Positions 16,070-25,400 of a DNA stretch of 40,810 bases are shown piece by piece. Within the stretch, counting starts at the first letter, position 1. Each line of letters starts with the position of its first letter. The notes beneath the pieces were generated by a model. The model saw only the letters and a list, made by a program, of their open reading frames with translations. It was not told the DNA's origin and did not search any database. A program made the translations under genes and the position numbers. Source of the stretch: an uncultured Prevotella sp. (GTDB taxonomy: Bacteria; Bacteroidota; Bacteroidia; Bacteroidales; Bacteroidaceae). The DNA lies in NCBI GenBank assembly GCA_900552675.1, contig USAI01000010.1, positions 1 to 40,810 of the forward strand, read 5' to 3'.

Positions 16070-17776
16070 ATGGCTAACTATTATACCGACCATCCAGAGT
16101 ATGATTTTTATCTGAATCATCCGGAAATGAAGCGCGTGGTAGAGCTCAAAGAGCGCAACTTCGCCGACAAAGATAAATATGAGGATGCACCCGTCGACTT
16201 CGACGATGCTATCGAGAACTATAAACGCGTGCTCGACATCACTGGCGATATTGCTGCCAACATTATCGAGCCAAATGCTGAAGACGTTGACCTTGAGGGC
16301 CCGCACCTCGTCGACGGTCGTATGCACTACGCCTCAAAGACCTACGAAAACATTGAGGCCACCCGCCAGGCAGGCCTGTGGGGCATCTCTATGCCTCGCC
16401 GCTACAATGGTTTGAACATGCCCATCACCCCCTACTCGATGGCCTCAGAGATTGTGTCGTGCGCCGATGCTGGTTTCCAGAACATCTGGTCGCTGCAAGA
16501 CTGTATCGAGACCCTGTACGAGTTTGGTTCAGAAGAGCAGCGTCAGAAATACATTCCTCGTGTGTGTGCTGGCGAAACCATGTCGATGGACCTCACCGAA
16601 CCCGACGCTGGCTCTGACCTGCAGCGCGTAATGCTGAAGGGCACCCAAGATGCCGATGGCACCTGGCGCCTGAACGGTGTGAAACGTTTCATCACCAATG
16701 GCGACTCTGACATTCACCTCGTGCTGGCTCGCTCTGAAGAGGGCACCCACGACGGCCGTGGCCTCTCAATGTTCATCTACGACAAGCGCGACGGTGGCGT
16801 TACCGTGCGCCACATCGAGCACAAGCTGGGCATACACGGTTCGCCCACCTGCGAGCTGGTTTATAAGAACGCCAAGTGCGAACTGTGCGGCAGCACCCGT
16901 CTCGGCCTTATCAAGTATGTAATGGCATTGATGAACGGTGCCCGTCTTGGCATTGCAGCCCAGTCGGTAGGCGTAAGCCAGGCCGCCTATAACGAGGCCC
17001 TGTCATACGCCAAAGAGCGCAAGCAGTTTGACACCCGCATCGTCGAGTTCCCCGCTGTTTACGATATGGTGAGCCGCATCAAGGCCAAGCTCGACGCTGG
17101 TCGCAGCATCCTTTATCAAACAGCCCGCTACGTCGACATTTACAAAGCCCTTGAAGACATCTCGCGCGAGCGCAAGCTTACCGCCGAAGAGCGTCAAGAG
17201 CTGAAGAAATACTCACGTCTGGCCGACGCCTTCACACCGCTGGCCAAGGGTATGAACTCAGAGTATGCTAACCAGAACGCCTACGACGCCATTCAGGTGC
17301 ACGGCGGTTCAGGCTTCATCATGGAGTATAAGAGCCAGCGCCTCTATCGCGACGCCCGCATCTTCTCTATCTACGAGGGCACCACACAGCTTCAGGTGGT
17401 AGCCGCCATTCGCTACATCACCAATGGCACCTACCTGGGCATCATCAAAGAGATGCTCGAGCGCCCCGTAGCCGAAGAGCTGCAGCCGCTGAAGGTGCGC
17501 ATTGAGAATATGGTAGAGCTGTACGAGCAAGCACTGAAGTATGTGAAAGAGGCCGAGAACCAAGAGATGCAAGACTTCTTGGCACGTCGTCTCTACGACA
17601 TCACTGCCGAGATTATCATGTCGCTCCTCATCCTCGAAGACGCCACACGTGCTCCCGAGCTCTTCGCTAAGAGCGCCAACGTGTATGTGCGCTATGCCGA
17701 GGCCAACATCATTGGTCATCACGCATACATCATTAGCTACATACAAGAAGACCTTCCCAACTTCCGTGCCGAGTAA
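16070..17776 (+). CDS. Acyl-CoA dehydrogenase family protein
   Basis: This 568-residue flavoprotein is longer than classic short-chain dehydrogenases (about 380) and has an extra C-terminal helical region (about residues 460-568). The core contains the FAD-binding MSMDLTEPDAGSDLQ block (about 169-183) and GFIMEYKSQRLYRDARIFSI. The candidate catalytic base is E436 in IYEGTTQLQ. It should oxidise an acyl-CoA, or run in reverse, exchanging electrons with EtfAB encoded just upstream. It starts 7 bp after the right arm of the inserted element, so its leader now carries the element's hairpin. The substrate cannot be told from sequence. Confidence 0.9.
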   Translation: MANYYTDHPEYDFYLNHPEMKRVVELKERNFADKDKYEDAPVDFDDAIENYKRVLDITGDIAANIIEPNAEDVDLEGPHLVDGRMHYASKTYENIEATRQAGLWGISMPRRYNGLNMPITPYSMASEIVSCADAGFQNIWSLQDCIETLYEFGSEEQRQKYIPRVCAGETMSMDLTEPDAGSDLQRVMLKGTQDADGTWRLNGVKRFITNGDSDIHLVLARSEEGTHDGRGLSMFIYDKRDGGVTVRHIEHKLGIHGSPTCELVYKNAKCELCGSTRLGLIKYVMALMNGARLGIAAQSVGVSQAAYNEALSYAKERKQFDTRIVEFPAVYDMVSRIKAKLDAGRSILYQTARYVDIYKALEDISRERKLTAEERQELKKYSRLADAFTPLAKGMNSEYANQNAYDAIQVHGGSGFIMEYKSQRLYRDARIFSIYEGTTQLQVVAAIRYITNGTYLGIIKEMLERPVAEELQPLKVRIENMVELYEQALKYVKEAENQEMQDFLARRLYDITAEIIMSLLILEDATRAPELFAKSANVYVRYAEANIIGHHAYIISYIQEDLPNFRAE

Positions 17777-17805
17777 AAACACCGAAGCGCTAAGAAGAAA
17801 CATAC

Positions 17806-17862
17806 AAACGCCAACGCAAGCCTCTCATACCCAAAGAGAACGCTTGCGCTGGCGTTTTTTTA
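17806..17862 (+). terminator. Terminator of the etf/acyl-CoA dehydrogenase operon
   Basis: A 16-bp stem (17806-17821 with 17842-17857; AAACGCCAACGCAAGC on the left, one mismatch) is followed by a T run. Confidence 0.88.
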
Positions 17863-17958
17863 TTGCCCTGATGTTACAATCATGTTACAATTTGGTATAT
17901 TTTAGAGCAAAACAGTTCGATTTTCGAAGAATTTCGCCTGATTATCAATCTTTTTATA

Positions 17959-17966
17959 TATCTTTG
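17959..17966 (+). promoter_or_regulatory. Promoter -7 box for the secreted-protein cluster
   Basis: TATCTTTG matches TAnnTTTG. A TTTC about 23 bp upstream is a weak -33. The next start codon is at 18119, giving a leader of roughly 145 nt, long for this window. Apart from this and the terminator, 17777-18118 shows no gene. Confidence 0.55.
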
Positions 17967-18118
17967 CATCCGATTTGATTATATATAAATCTACAACAAA
18001 CTGCTTAAAAAGATGCTGTGCTTCTATACAGAGCGGTTGTTACGTTATGTAAGGAACAGCATAGAACAATAGTTTAACTTGTAACTTACGATCTAAAATT
18101 TTTATTTTAAACACATCC

Positions 18119-19039
18119 ATGCAGAAGAGAATTATCAATTCTTTACTGTTCTTATTTGCCATACACGCGAGTGTGGCCAACGCACAGGTATATGCCTACG
18201 TTGAGCAAAAAGAATACGACTCAAAAGAACAGAAAAAAGAAGTATCAGTAGAAGTAACAACGTTGGGCAAAGCTGTTATCAGCACCCGATACATCACCCC
18301 TACCGTTCAGTTTATCAATGGCCGAGCCGTTATGAAGATAGGCAAAAGCACCGTGGCCTCAGTATCGGTGATTGATGGCGGCGTACTGGTAGTAGAGCCC
18401 CTACCCTTTGAGAAAGAAGAAAAGGAAGAAGCTAATAACAACAACAAAATCACCAAGTCGCCCTCCAAAGAAAAGCCCTACGTCACCGTGTTTTCACCCT
18501 TCCAGCTCATGGTGCCCACTGGCTGCGAGGTGTATGCACCCGAGTATGACGCCAGCACACAGATGCTGCGCCTGAACAGTGGCAACCAGATACTCGCAGG
18601 CGCCATCGTACCAGCCGAGACGCCCCTCGTGGTGAAAGGCACACAGAGTGTCGACTTCCAGTTTTCAGTAAACGCCGCCACCTGTGCCCCCAAGACCGAC
18701 CTCAGTGGCACTGCCGTGCGCATCAACACGCCGCAAGATGGCACCGTATACACCTTTGGTCGCGACAAGAACGACCACTCGCTCTACGGCCTCTTCCGCT
18801 ACGTCTCTCCCACCCTTCCCCCAGGCGTAGCTTATCTGAAGACCGATGGTACCGCCACCGCCAAATTCATCCCCATGCAGCTTGACGACGACTCTTCTGC
18901 CCCCACCCACATCCTCAACACCACCCCACAACGCACACAGCCCTCAGTAGTGAAACAAATTGTTAACGGACAGCTGCTGATAAAGCGAGGCGGAAAGGTG
19001 TATAATGCCAATGGGCAAGAGGTCATTCATAATTCATAA
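18119..19039 (+). CDS. Secreted protein of unknown function with Bacteroidota C-terminal motif
   Basis: I do not recognise the family. The 306-residue product has a signal peptide (residues 1-22, hydrophobic core LLFLFAIHASV, likely cut after ANA). A beta-rich first part follows, then a Lys/Glu/Asn linker (about 98-120) and a second beta-rich part. The end, GQLLIKRGGKVYNANGQEV (about 285-302), is the short motif (I..GGKxYNxxGQxV) that closes many exported Prevotella and Bacteroides proteins and may be a cell-surface sorting or terminal domain. The last codons lie inside a run of 7-bp repeats. A 57-residue ORF and another secreted protein follow, possibly co-transcribed. Confidence 0.75.
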   Translation: MQKRIINSLLFLFAIHASVANAQVYAYVEQKEYDSKEQKKEVSVEVTTLGKAVISTRYITPTVQFINGRAVMKIGKSTVASVSVIDGGVLVVEPLPFEKEEKEEANNNNKITKSPSKEKPYVTVFSPFQLMVPTGCEVYAPEYDASTQMLRLNSGNQILAGAIVPAETPLVVKGTQSVDFQFSVNAATCAPKTDLSGTAVRINTPQDGTVYTFGRDKNDHSLYGLFRYVSPTLPPGVAYLKTDGTATAKFIPMQLDDDSSAPTHILNTTPQRTQPSVVKQIVNGQLLIKRGGKVYNANGQEVIHNS

Positions 19040-19056
19040 TTCATAATTCATAATTC
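19027..19056 (+). repeat. 7-bp tandem repeat at the end of the secreted-protein gene
   Basis: The unit AATTCAT is repeated about four times, starting within the last codons of the preceding gene and running past its stop codon to just before the next small gene. Slippage here could change the protein C-terminus. Confidence 0.7.
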
Positions 19057-19063
19057 GTAACGC

Positions 19064-19237
19064 ATGAACAAAAAAACATATATACAGCCCCTGATACAGG
19101 TGGTGGCATTAGAGATAAACCCTATTTTGGCCGCCGACTCGATACATGCCTATGACGACCACTACACCGAAGAAGCCAACTCTAAAGGAAACTCGTTTTA
19201 CGACTGGGACGACGCCGAGACCAACACCTTATATTAA
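19064..19237 (+). CDS. Small protein, 57 residues, unknown function
   Basis: An ATG at 19064 opens a 57-codon frame ending at the TAA at 19235-19237. The start MNKKTYIQPLIQVVALE and an alanine-containing LAADS near residue 20 match a recurring Bacteroidales pattern of small proteins that begin MKKxYxQPxxxVxxxE. The rest is acidic and polar, with SFYDWDD near the end (about residues 44-50). It lies 24 bp after a secreted protein gene and 96 bp before another, in the same direction. No clear signal peptide or membrane segment is present. The pattern and placement support a real gene, but the role is unknown. Confidence 0.62.
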   Translation: MNKKTYIQPLIQVVALEINPILAADSIHAYDDHYTEEANSKGNSFYDWDDAETNTLY

Positions 19238-19333
19238 GGAGAGCGCTCCTCGCCCACAAACCTGCATCATCGCATAAACATACATTACATATATCTATAT
19301 AATAAAACAATTTTCCACTATAATACAAAAGCA

Positions 19334-20266
19334 ATGAAAAAGATACTGCTTTCGCTCATCGCCACCCTCTGCGCTCTGAGCAGCCACGCACAAACCATTG
19401 AGGTATTTAAAAATGGCAAATCTATCGCGACATACACCAATGCTCCTAACGAACATTACATAGTAAAATTTTATTCTATGGGAGACTACGACCATATTAA
19501 CGGCCACGATTATGTGATAATAGGTGGCCTAAAGTGGGCAACCATGAACGTGGGTGCCACCACTGTGGCCGAAAGCAACGCCACAGCCTTTGGCGACTTT
19601 TATGCATGGGGCGAGGTAGATACCTACTATAATTCGTATACCGACTCATCTGTATCGTGGTATAAAAACTCTACCCTCACACACATACCAGGATCAAAAT
19701 TTAGCCATAACTGGTCAAACTATGGCACTGGCGAACCCCAAAAAAATTTTCAAGAGTGGAGTCCCGTACCCTACGATAGCAAATATCAGCTTACCGCCAA
19801 CTATGACGTAGCCCGCGCAAAATGGGGTGGCACATGGCGCATACCCACCATGGCCGACTTGAAAAAGCTATATGAGGCATGCGTAGACAAAAACTATAGC
19901 AGCATTGGTTCAGGCACTTCTAATGCAGCGCTAAAGCCACTGCCCGAAGACGGAATTATTACAAAGGGAGGCATCTATTGGGTGCCCCAAAATAGCACTG
20001 TCGATGGTTTTCCCTACAACGTAGCAGGCGTGCTCTTCATTATGATGGACGACACTAACCAGCGCGTCTTCTTCCCTGCTGCTGGAAATATTCAAAACGT
20101 ACAGCGCTATAGCGTGGGCACCCTATGCACTTACTGGAGTGCCAATGCCTATGACAAAAACTTACCAAATGCCTACACATTTTATATTTCTAAAACAACT
20201 GGTATCACCTTTAACCAAAAATTGAGCCGTTGCAACGGCTACTCCATCCGCCCCGTATCCGACTAA
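19334..20266 (+). CDS. Secreted Fib_succ_major-type domain protein
   Basis: The 310-residue product has a signal peptide (MKKILLSLIATLCALSSHAQ, cut after residue 18-20). A short beta segment follows, then a domain with the marks of the Fibrobacter succinogenes major paralogous family. These are GLKWATMNVGA (about residues 57-67), FGDFYAWGEV (about 80-89), WRIPTMADLKKLYEAC (about 171-186), YWSANAY near 269-275, and a terminal YSIRPV. Such domains occur in exported or surface proteins of Bacteroidota and resemble formylglycine-generating/C-type-lectin-like folds; the function is not established. It probably shares the transcript of the two genes before it. It ends at RPVSD with no T9SS sorting domain. 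Confidence 0.8.
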   Translation: MKKILLSLIATLCALSSHAQTIEVFKNGKSIATYTNAPNEHYIVKFYSMGDYDHINGHDYVIIGGLKWATMNVGATTVAESNATAFGDFYAWGEVDTYYNSYTDSSVSWYKNSTLTHIPGSKFSHNWSNYGTGEPQKNFQEWSPVPYDSKYQLTANYDVARAKWGGTWRIPTMADLKKLYEACVDKNYSSIGSGTSNAALKPLPEDGIITKGGIYWVPQNSTVDGFPYNVAGVLFIMMDDTNQRVFFPAAGNIQNVQRYSVGTLCTYWSANAYDKNLPNAYTFYISKTTGITFNQKLSRCNGYSIRPVSD

Positions 20267-20340
20267 TCGCCGCCCCCCGATTTTTTGCATAAATATACAG
20301 AAACAGCCCCCATGGAAAGGGGTTTTTAAAAGGCATCAAA

Positions 20341-20419
20341 TTACAGTCTGAAAGCATGGGTTTCAGGCTGTGATATGCGGCATATTACAGCCTGAAATGG
20401 GCCGAATCACGACCTGAAA
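20341..20419. repeat. Four copies of a 13-bp TTACAGCCTGAAA-like motif
   Basis: Copies lie at 20341-20353, 20361-20373 (inverted), 20385-20397 and 20407-20419, with one or two changes each. Spacing is 20-24 bp. They fill the gap after the Fib_succ_major gene; no ORF is present. Confidence 0.55.
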
Positions 20420-20454
20420 CCAAGCATTTCAGAAACGAAAGGTATCAAGAGCAA

Positions 20455-20491
20455 AAACTGTAAGCAAACCATGATGGTTTGCTTACAGTTT
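20455..20491. terminator. Bidirectional terminator hairpin
   Basis: A perfect 18-bp stem (20455-20472 with 20474-20491; ACTGTAAGCAAACCAT) lies between convergent genes, with A and T runs at the two sides. It could end transcripts from both directions. Confidence 0.65.
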
Positions 20492-20527
20492 ATAAGATTT
20501 TAGCCTCATCTTTGGTGAACGAATGTT

Positions 20528-20585
20528 AAATACCCGTTTTGCATAATTATACAGTTTTATGTATATTTATGCAAAACGGGTATTT
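20528..20585. repeat. 19-bp perfect inverted repeat with AT-rich loop
   Basis: AAATACCCGTTTTGCATAA at 20528-20546 is repeated inverted at 20567-20585; the pairing continues imperfectly to an 8-nt loop. The GCATAATTATACAG part of the left arm also occurs, with one change, at 20287-20300. It sits just after the stop codon of the PD-(D/E)XK gene and may act as its terminator or be a dispersed repeat. Confidence 0.6.
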
Positions 20586-20614
20586 CAATATTGTTAATTC
20601 TGAATTCAGAATTA

Positions 20615-21550
20615 CTAAAGCTGAATAGTGTTGATAAGGTCAACAGGCAAGCCCGTCATTTCAGAAATATCTTCAGCCGAAAGCCCCTTACGCAACATAT
20701 TTTTTGCTATTTCTATATTGCGTTGTTCAATGCCCTTAGCTATGCCTTCAGCCCTACCTTCAGCCCTACCTTCAGCTCTACCTTCTTCCAAACCTTTAGC
20801 TTTACCCTCAGCAAATCCATCTTTAATAGCGGTATTAATAGCGTTCACAATATCGCGATAAGCGTTTACGCTGTCTTCATATTGTTTCAGTTCTTGGGGG
20901 TTGAAGCGAGATATTTCGGCCTGTTCAAACAGTCGGGTGAACACACGTTCTTGCAAGGCGGCTGGTCGGCTCATCAGTCGCGAGAGGTTTTTCAGCACAA
21001 ACATCCATTTATCATACATGGTTTCCAGTTCGTCTTCTTTCTTGTCAAACTTTGGAATTTCAACATATATGTACGTCAGTTTGTCGTAAAACACCTTTTT
21101 GGTGTCCACCTCCATCAATTTCACCTCATGGTGCCAGTGCTTAGCCTCATCCAGTCCGTCGGCAAAATTAAAGTTCAGCAGTCCGATAGTATAAACGGCA
21201 TTAAGGTGGAAATCCCAATTATTTCCACGCTGCGCCTGTTCGCGTATGGGGAATGTAGAATAGTAGATGGTTCGGTCTTTGAAAAACTCTTGATACACAT
21301 TTTGCATCTCGACGATAAATTTCTCGCCTTTATTGTTTTCACAATACACATCAAAGATGGCACGTCGAGCATCTGCGCGGTCGCCCAATTGTTCAGAGTT
21401 TAAAAATGTTACATCCTTAACATCTTGTTCGCCACGGAACAAGGCATTAAGAAAACTAATCAAGAGCTCTTTATTAAACTCTGACCCAAACAGTCGTTTA
21501 AAGCCGAAATCGGTTTGCGGATTAATATATCTGTCTTCAGTGAACAACAT
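20615..21550 (-). CDS. PD-(D/E)XK nuclease family protein (Rpn/'transposase'-type)
   Basis: The 311-residue protein begins YINPQTDFGFKRLFGSE, the hallmark of the PDDEXK_2 / Rpn-like family often annotated as 'PD-(D/E)XK nuclease family transposase'. The nuclease core shows D67 (AIFDVYC) and E81-x-Q83 (FIVEMQN). A helical segment follows, then a low-complexity EGRAEG repeat (about residues 245-270) encoded by 12-bp tandem repeats at about 20747-20790, then a short C-terminal helix (LSAEDISEMTGLPVDLINTI). Relatives are recombination-promoting DNA nucleases that come in many copies per genome. No terminal inverted repeats or target duplications mark it as a self-mobile element here. Codon use is A/T-richer than in ruvA-sprA. 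Confidence 0.88.
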   Translation of the reverse strand: MLFTEDRYINPQTDFGFKRLFGSEFNKELLISFLNALFRGEQDVKDVTFLNSEQLGDRADARRAIFDVYCENNKGEKFIVEMQNVYQEFFKDRTIYYSTFPIREQAQRGNNWDFHLNAVYTIGLLNFNFADGLDEAKHWHHEVKLMEVDTKKVFYDKLTYIYVEIPKFDKKEDELETMYDKWMFVLKNLSRLMSRPAALQERVFTRLFEQAEISRFNPQELKQYEDSVNAYRDIVNAINTAIKDGFAEGKAKGLEEGRAEGRAEGRAEGIAKGIEQRNIEIAKNMLRKGLSAEDISEMTGLPVDLINTIQL

Positions 21551-21608
21551 AATGTATTGACCTTAAATGTTATGCTGCCATATGCAGCCTAAAGAAATGT
21601 TTCATTTG

Positions 21609-21641
21609 CAAAGATAACTATTTTTTGTTTTGCAAGGCAAG
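21609..21641 (-). promoter_or_regulatory. Promoter of the PD-(D/E)XK gene
   Basis: On the minus strand CTTG (21641-21638) and TATCTTTG (21616-21609) are 21 bp apart, a good Bacteroidota promoter, about 58 bp before the start at 21550. Confidence 0.65.
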
Positions 21642-21771
21642 AAACAAGCTGAAAAAGTGTGACGTAACGCATCCACGCGGCAGCGTTTTCAAAAAAACGC
21701 ATACCTATATATACTAAACACGGCGAAAACGCGTTTATATTTATATACAAAACTGAGAAAGAAACGCAATC

Positions 21772-22389
21772 ATGATTGATTATATAAAGGGTGAACTGGC
21801 CGAACTCACCCCCGCCATGGCCGTTATTGAGGCCGCTGGTGTAGGCTATGCTTTGGGCATCTCGCTCAACACCTACACCGCCATTCAAGGTAAAAAAGAC
21901 GTAAAACTGTTTGTACACGAGGTGTTAGTGGCTGGTGGCCGCGACGACTCGTACACCCTCTTTGGCTTTGCATCAAAGCAAGAGCGGGCCCTGTACCGAT
22001 TGCTCATTAGCGTGTCGGGGGTGGGCGGCAATACCGCTCGCATGATCTTGTCGTCGGCATCGCCCGCCGACCTCAGCAACGCCATTGCTTCAGGCAACGA
22101 GCGCCTGCTGAAAGGCGTGAAAGGCATTGGCCTGAAAACCGCACAGCGCATCATTGTCGACCTGAAAGACAAGGTGCTGGCCTTGGGCATTGCCCAAGAG
22201 GTAACCATGAGCGAAGGCGGAGCCGCCGTAGCCGTGAACAACGAGGTGATGGACGAGGCCGTATCGGCACTCACCATGTTAGGCTTCTCGCCAGCACCAT
22301 CGGCCAAAGTGGTAAGAACCATTCTTTCCGAAGATGCGTCAATGCCCGTAGAGATGGTGGTGAAAGAAGCGCTGAAGCGCATCAAGTGA
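21772..22389 (+). CDS. ruvA: Holliday junction branch migration protein RuvA
   Basis: RuvA binds Holliday junctions as a tetramer and loads the RuvB motor. The 205-residue protein has the OB-fold N-terminus MIDYIKGELAELTPAMAVIE. Two helix-hairpin-helix stretches follow: LLISVSGVGGNTARMIL at about 80-96 and LLKGVKGIGLKTAQRIIVDL at about 115-134. The C-terminal RuvB-binding domain ends EALKRIK. It lies 31 bp upstream of sprA, an arrangement seen in other Bacteroidota. The upstream gap (21551-21771) contains inverted GCGTTTT/AAAACGC motifs but no clear -7 box for this strand. Confidence 0.96.
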   Translation: MIDYIKGELAELTPAMAVIEAAGVGYALGISLNTYTAIQGKKDVKLFVHEVLVAGGRDDSYTLFGFASKQERALYRLLISVSGVGGNTARMILSSASPADLSNAIASGNERLLKGVKGIGLKTAQRIIVDLKDKVLALGIAQEVTMSEGGAAVAVNNEVMDEAVSALTMLGFSPAPSAKVVRTILSEDASMPVEMVVKEALKRIK

Positions 22390-22420
22390 GCCATTATTCA
22401 TGAATAAGATATTTGTGTAA

Positions 22421-25400
22421 ATGAAGATAAGGCCAAAAATATATCATTTTCTTGCAGTGTGGCTTGTCGTGCTTACGGCAGGCTATAGCATTGCCATGCC
22501 TTATCGTCAAGACAATAAGCAACGCGCCAAGAGCGCAGCAACAAAAACCAGCACGGCAAAGACCACCACAAACAAACCCGCTGCCAACGATAGCGTTATG
22601 GCGCAGCCCATCATTGAGAACGAAGACACCATACCCGACTCGCTGCTGCACCCACGCTGGAAAATACAGCGCACGCTGCCCATCACCCTGGGCGACCTTG
22701 ACCAGGGGTCGGCCGACCTTCGTCGCCCCGACAACCTACCCCAAACCGTTGAGTATAACGACACGCTGGGCCTATACGTCATTGGCACAAAGATAGGCAA
22801 CACCTATCTGGCCGCCCCCGTGATGATGACGCCCGAAGAATATCGTAAATGGAGCGCACGCAAAGCCATAGAGCGCTATTTCCGTTCAAAGAATGATGAG
22901 ATATACAAGGCCAAAGGCAAAGAAAAATTCTCGTTCTCAGATATGCACTTCGACCTGGGCCCTGCCGAGAAAATATTTGGCCCTGGCGGTGTGCGCATCA
23001 AAACACAGGGTACCGCTGAGCTGAAGTTGGGCGCCACCATGAAGAACATTGACAACCCATCGCTGCCCATCCGCAACCGCAAAACCACCAATATCGACTT
23101 TGACGAGAAGGTGAACTTGAGCCTAAACGGGAAGGTGGGCGACAAGGTAAACATGAACCTCAACTACAACACAGATGCCACCTTCGACTTTGATGCTCAG
23201 AACCTTAAGCTGAAATATGACGGCAAGGAAGACGAGATAATAAAGCTGGTTGAAGCGGGCAACGTGTCGTTTCCCTCCAACTCGTCGTTGGTTAAAGGCG
23301 CCTCATCGCTCTTCGGCCTACGCACCGACCTGCAGTTTGGAAAACTGAAACTGCAGCTGGTGGCCTCGCAAAAGAAAACATCGTCGAAGAGTGTGCAGTC
23401 GAAAGGCGGCGCACAGTTTACCACCTTCGAGATGAACGCCACCAACTATGAGGCCAACCGCCACTTCTTCCTCTCACACTTCTTCCGCGAAAAATACGAT
23501 GCCGCTATGCGCACCCTCCCCAACATGACCACGGGCATAAAGGTGAACCGCGTAGAGGTATGGGTAACCAATAAAACGGCCACCACCAGCAACACACGCT
23601 CGGTAGTGGCCTTGACCGATTTAGGCGAAAACGCACAGATAAGCAACCCCCTGTGGGGTGCTGGCGCACTGCCCGTGCCCGCCAATAACGCCAATGGCGA
23701 GTATGCCGCCATGACCACACAATATGCTGCCGCACGCGACATCGACCAAACCTCAACGGTGCTCGACGGCATCAGTGGCTTTGCGGGCGGACGCGACTAT
23801 GAAAAGCTGCAAAACGCGCGTCTGCTCAACTCGAGCGAATATACCATCAATTCGGCATTAGGATACATCTCGCTCAAATCGGGCCTCGAAACCGATCAGG
23901 TGCTGGCCGTGGCCTACGAATATACCTATGGCGGACAAACCTATCAGGTGGGCGAGTTTGCCCAAGACGTAACCGATGTGTCACAAGCCCTCTTTGTGAA
24001 AGCACTGAAAAACACCAGCAACAACCCGAAGCAAGGCAACTGGAAGCTGATGATGAAGAACGTGTATAACCTGGGCGGATCGGTAGAGAAAGAAAAGTTC
24101 CGCCTCGACGTAAAGTTTCAGAGCGACACCGCAGGCGTTTACCTCTCGTATCTGCCTGAAACACAAACAAAAGACCAGCCCATCATACGTGCCTTAGGGG
24201 CCGACCGCCTCGACAACAACCTGCGCGCTCACGCCAACGGCTACTTCGACTATGTTGAGGGCTACACCGTGCAAAACGGCCGCGTGTTCTTCCCCACCAC
24301 CGAACCCTTCGGCAACACCATCTACCAGTATATGACGAGCCGTGGCGTATCGGCCGACCAAGCCGCCAAGTATGCCTTTACCGAGCTATACGACTCGACC
24401 AAGACCGTGGCACAACAAATAGCCGAGAAGGATAAATATATCATTAGCGGACAGTTTAAAGGCTCGGCCGCCAATGTTATCTCGCTGGGTCAGGGCAACG
24501 TGCCACAAGGTTCGGTTGTGGTAACGGCTGGCGGTGTTACGCTGACCGAAAACTCTGACTATAGTGTCGACTATAATGCGGGTGAGGTTACCATCTTGAA
24601 CCAAAGCATTATTGATGCGGGCACCGCCATCAACGTGTCGCTCGAAAGTAACGACTATTATGGCCAGCAACGTAAAACCATGTTTGGCATGAACTGGGAG
24701 TACGACTTCTCGAAAAACTTCCAGCTGTCGGGCACCGTGCAGCACCTATCTGAACAGGCCCTAACCACCAAGGTAAACATGGGCAGCGAGCCCCTAAACA
24801 ACACCCTGTGGGGCGTGAACATGAACTGGAAAAAGGAGAGCCAGTGGCTTACAAACATGCTCGACAAGATACCGTTCTTGCACCTCACACAGCCCTCTTC
24901 AATATCGTTCACGGGCGAGTTTGCACACCTCATTGCGGGCCAAAGCCATGGCACACAAGACAATGCGTCATACATCGACGACTTTGAAAACACAAAGAAC
25001 GCCATCGACATTAGCACCCCCACCTCGTGGTTTATGTCAAGCGTGCCCACCATGTTCCCCGAAAGTGCCGACAAAACCTCGCTGGCCAGCGGCTATAACC
25101 GCGCCCGACTGGCATGGTACACCATCGACCCGCTGTTCACACGTCGCTCGTCGTCGCTCACCCCGTCGCACATCAAGAGCGACCTCGACCAGCTGTCAAA
25201 CCACTATGTGCGCGAGGTGCCTGTGCGCGAGCTCTTCCCACAGCGCAACCAAAACTCGTATCAGGGTGCCACATCAATGCTGAACATTCTCAACCTGGCC
25301 TACTATCCGTCAGAACGTGGACCGTACAACTTCAATGCTAACGACTTGCAGCCCGACGGCACACTGGCTCACCCCGAAAAACACTGGGGTGGCATGATGC

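Noticed and set aside
20615..21550. PD-(D/E)XK 'transposase' gene as an insertion sequence
   Set aside because: No terminal inverted repeats bracketing the gene and no target duplication were found; the nearby inverted repeat is on one side only.
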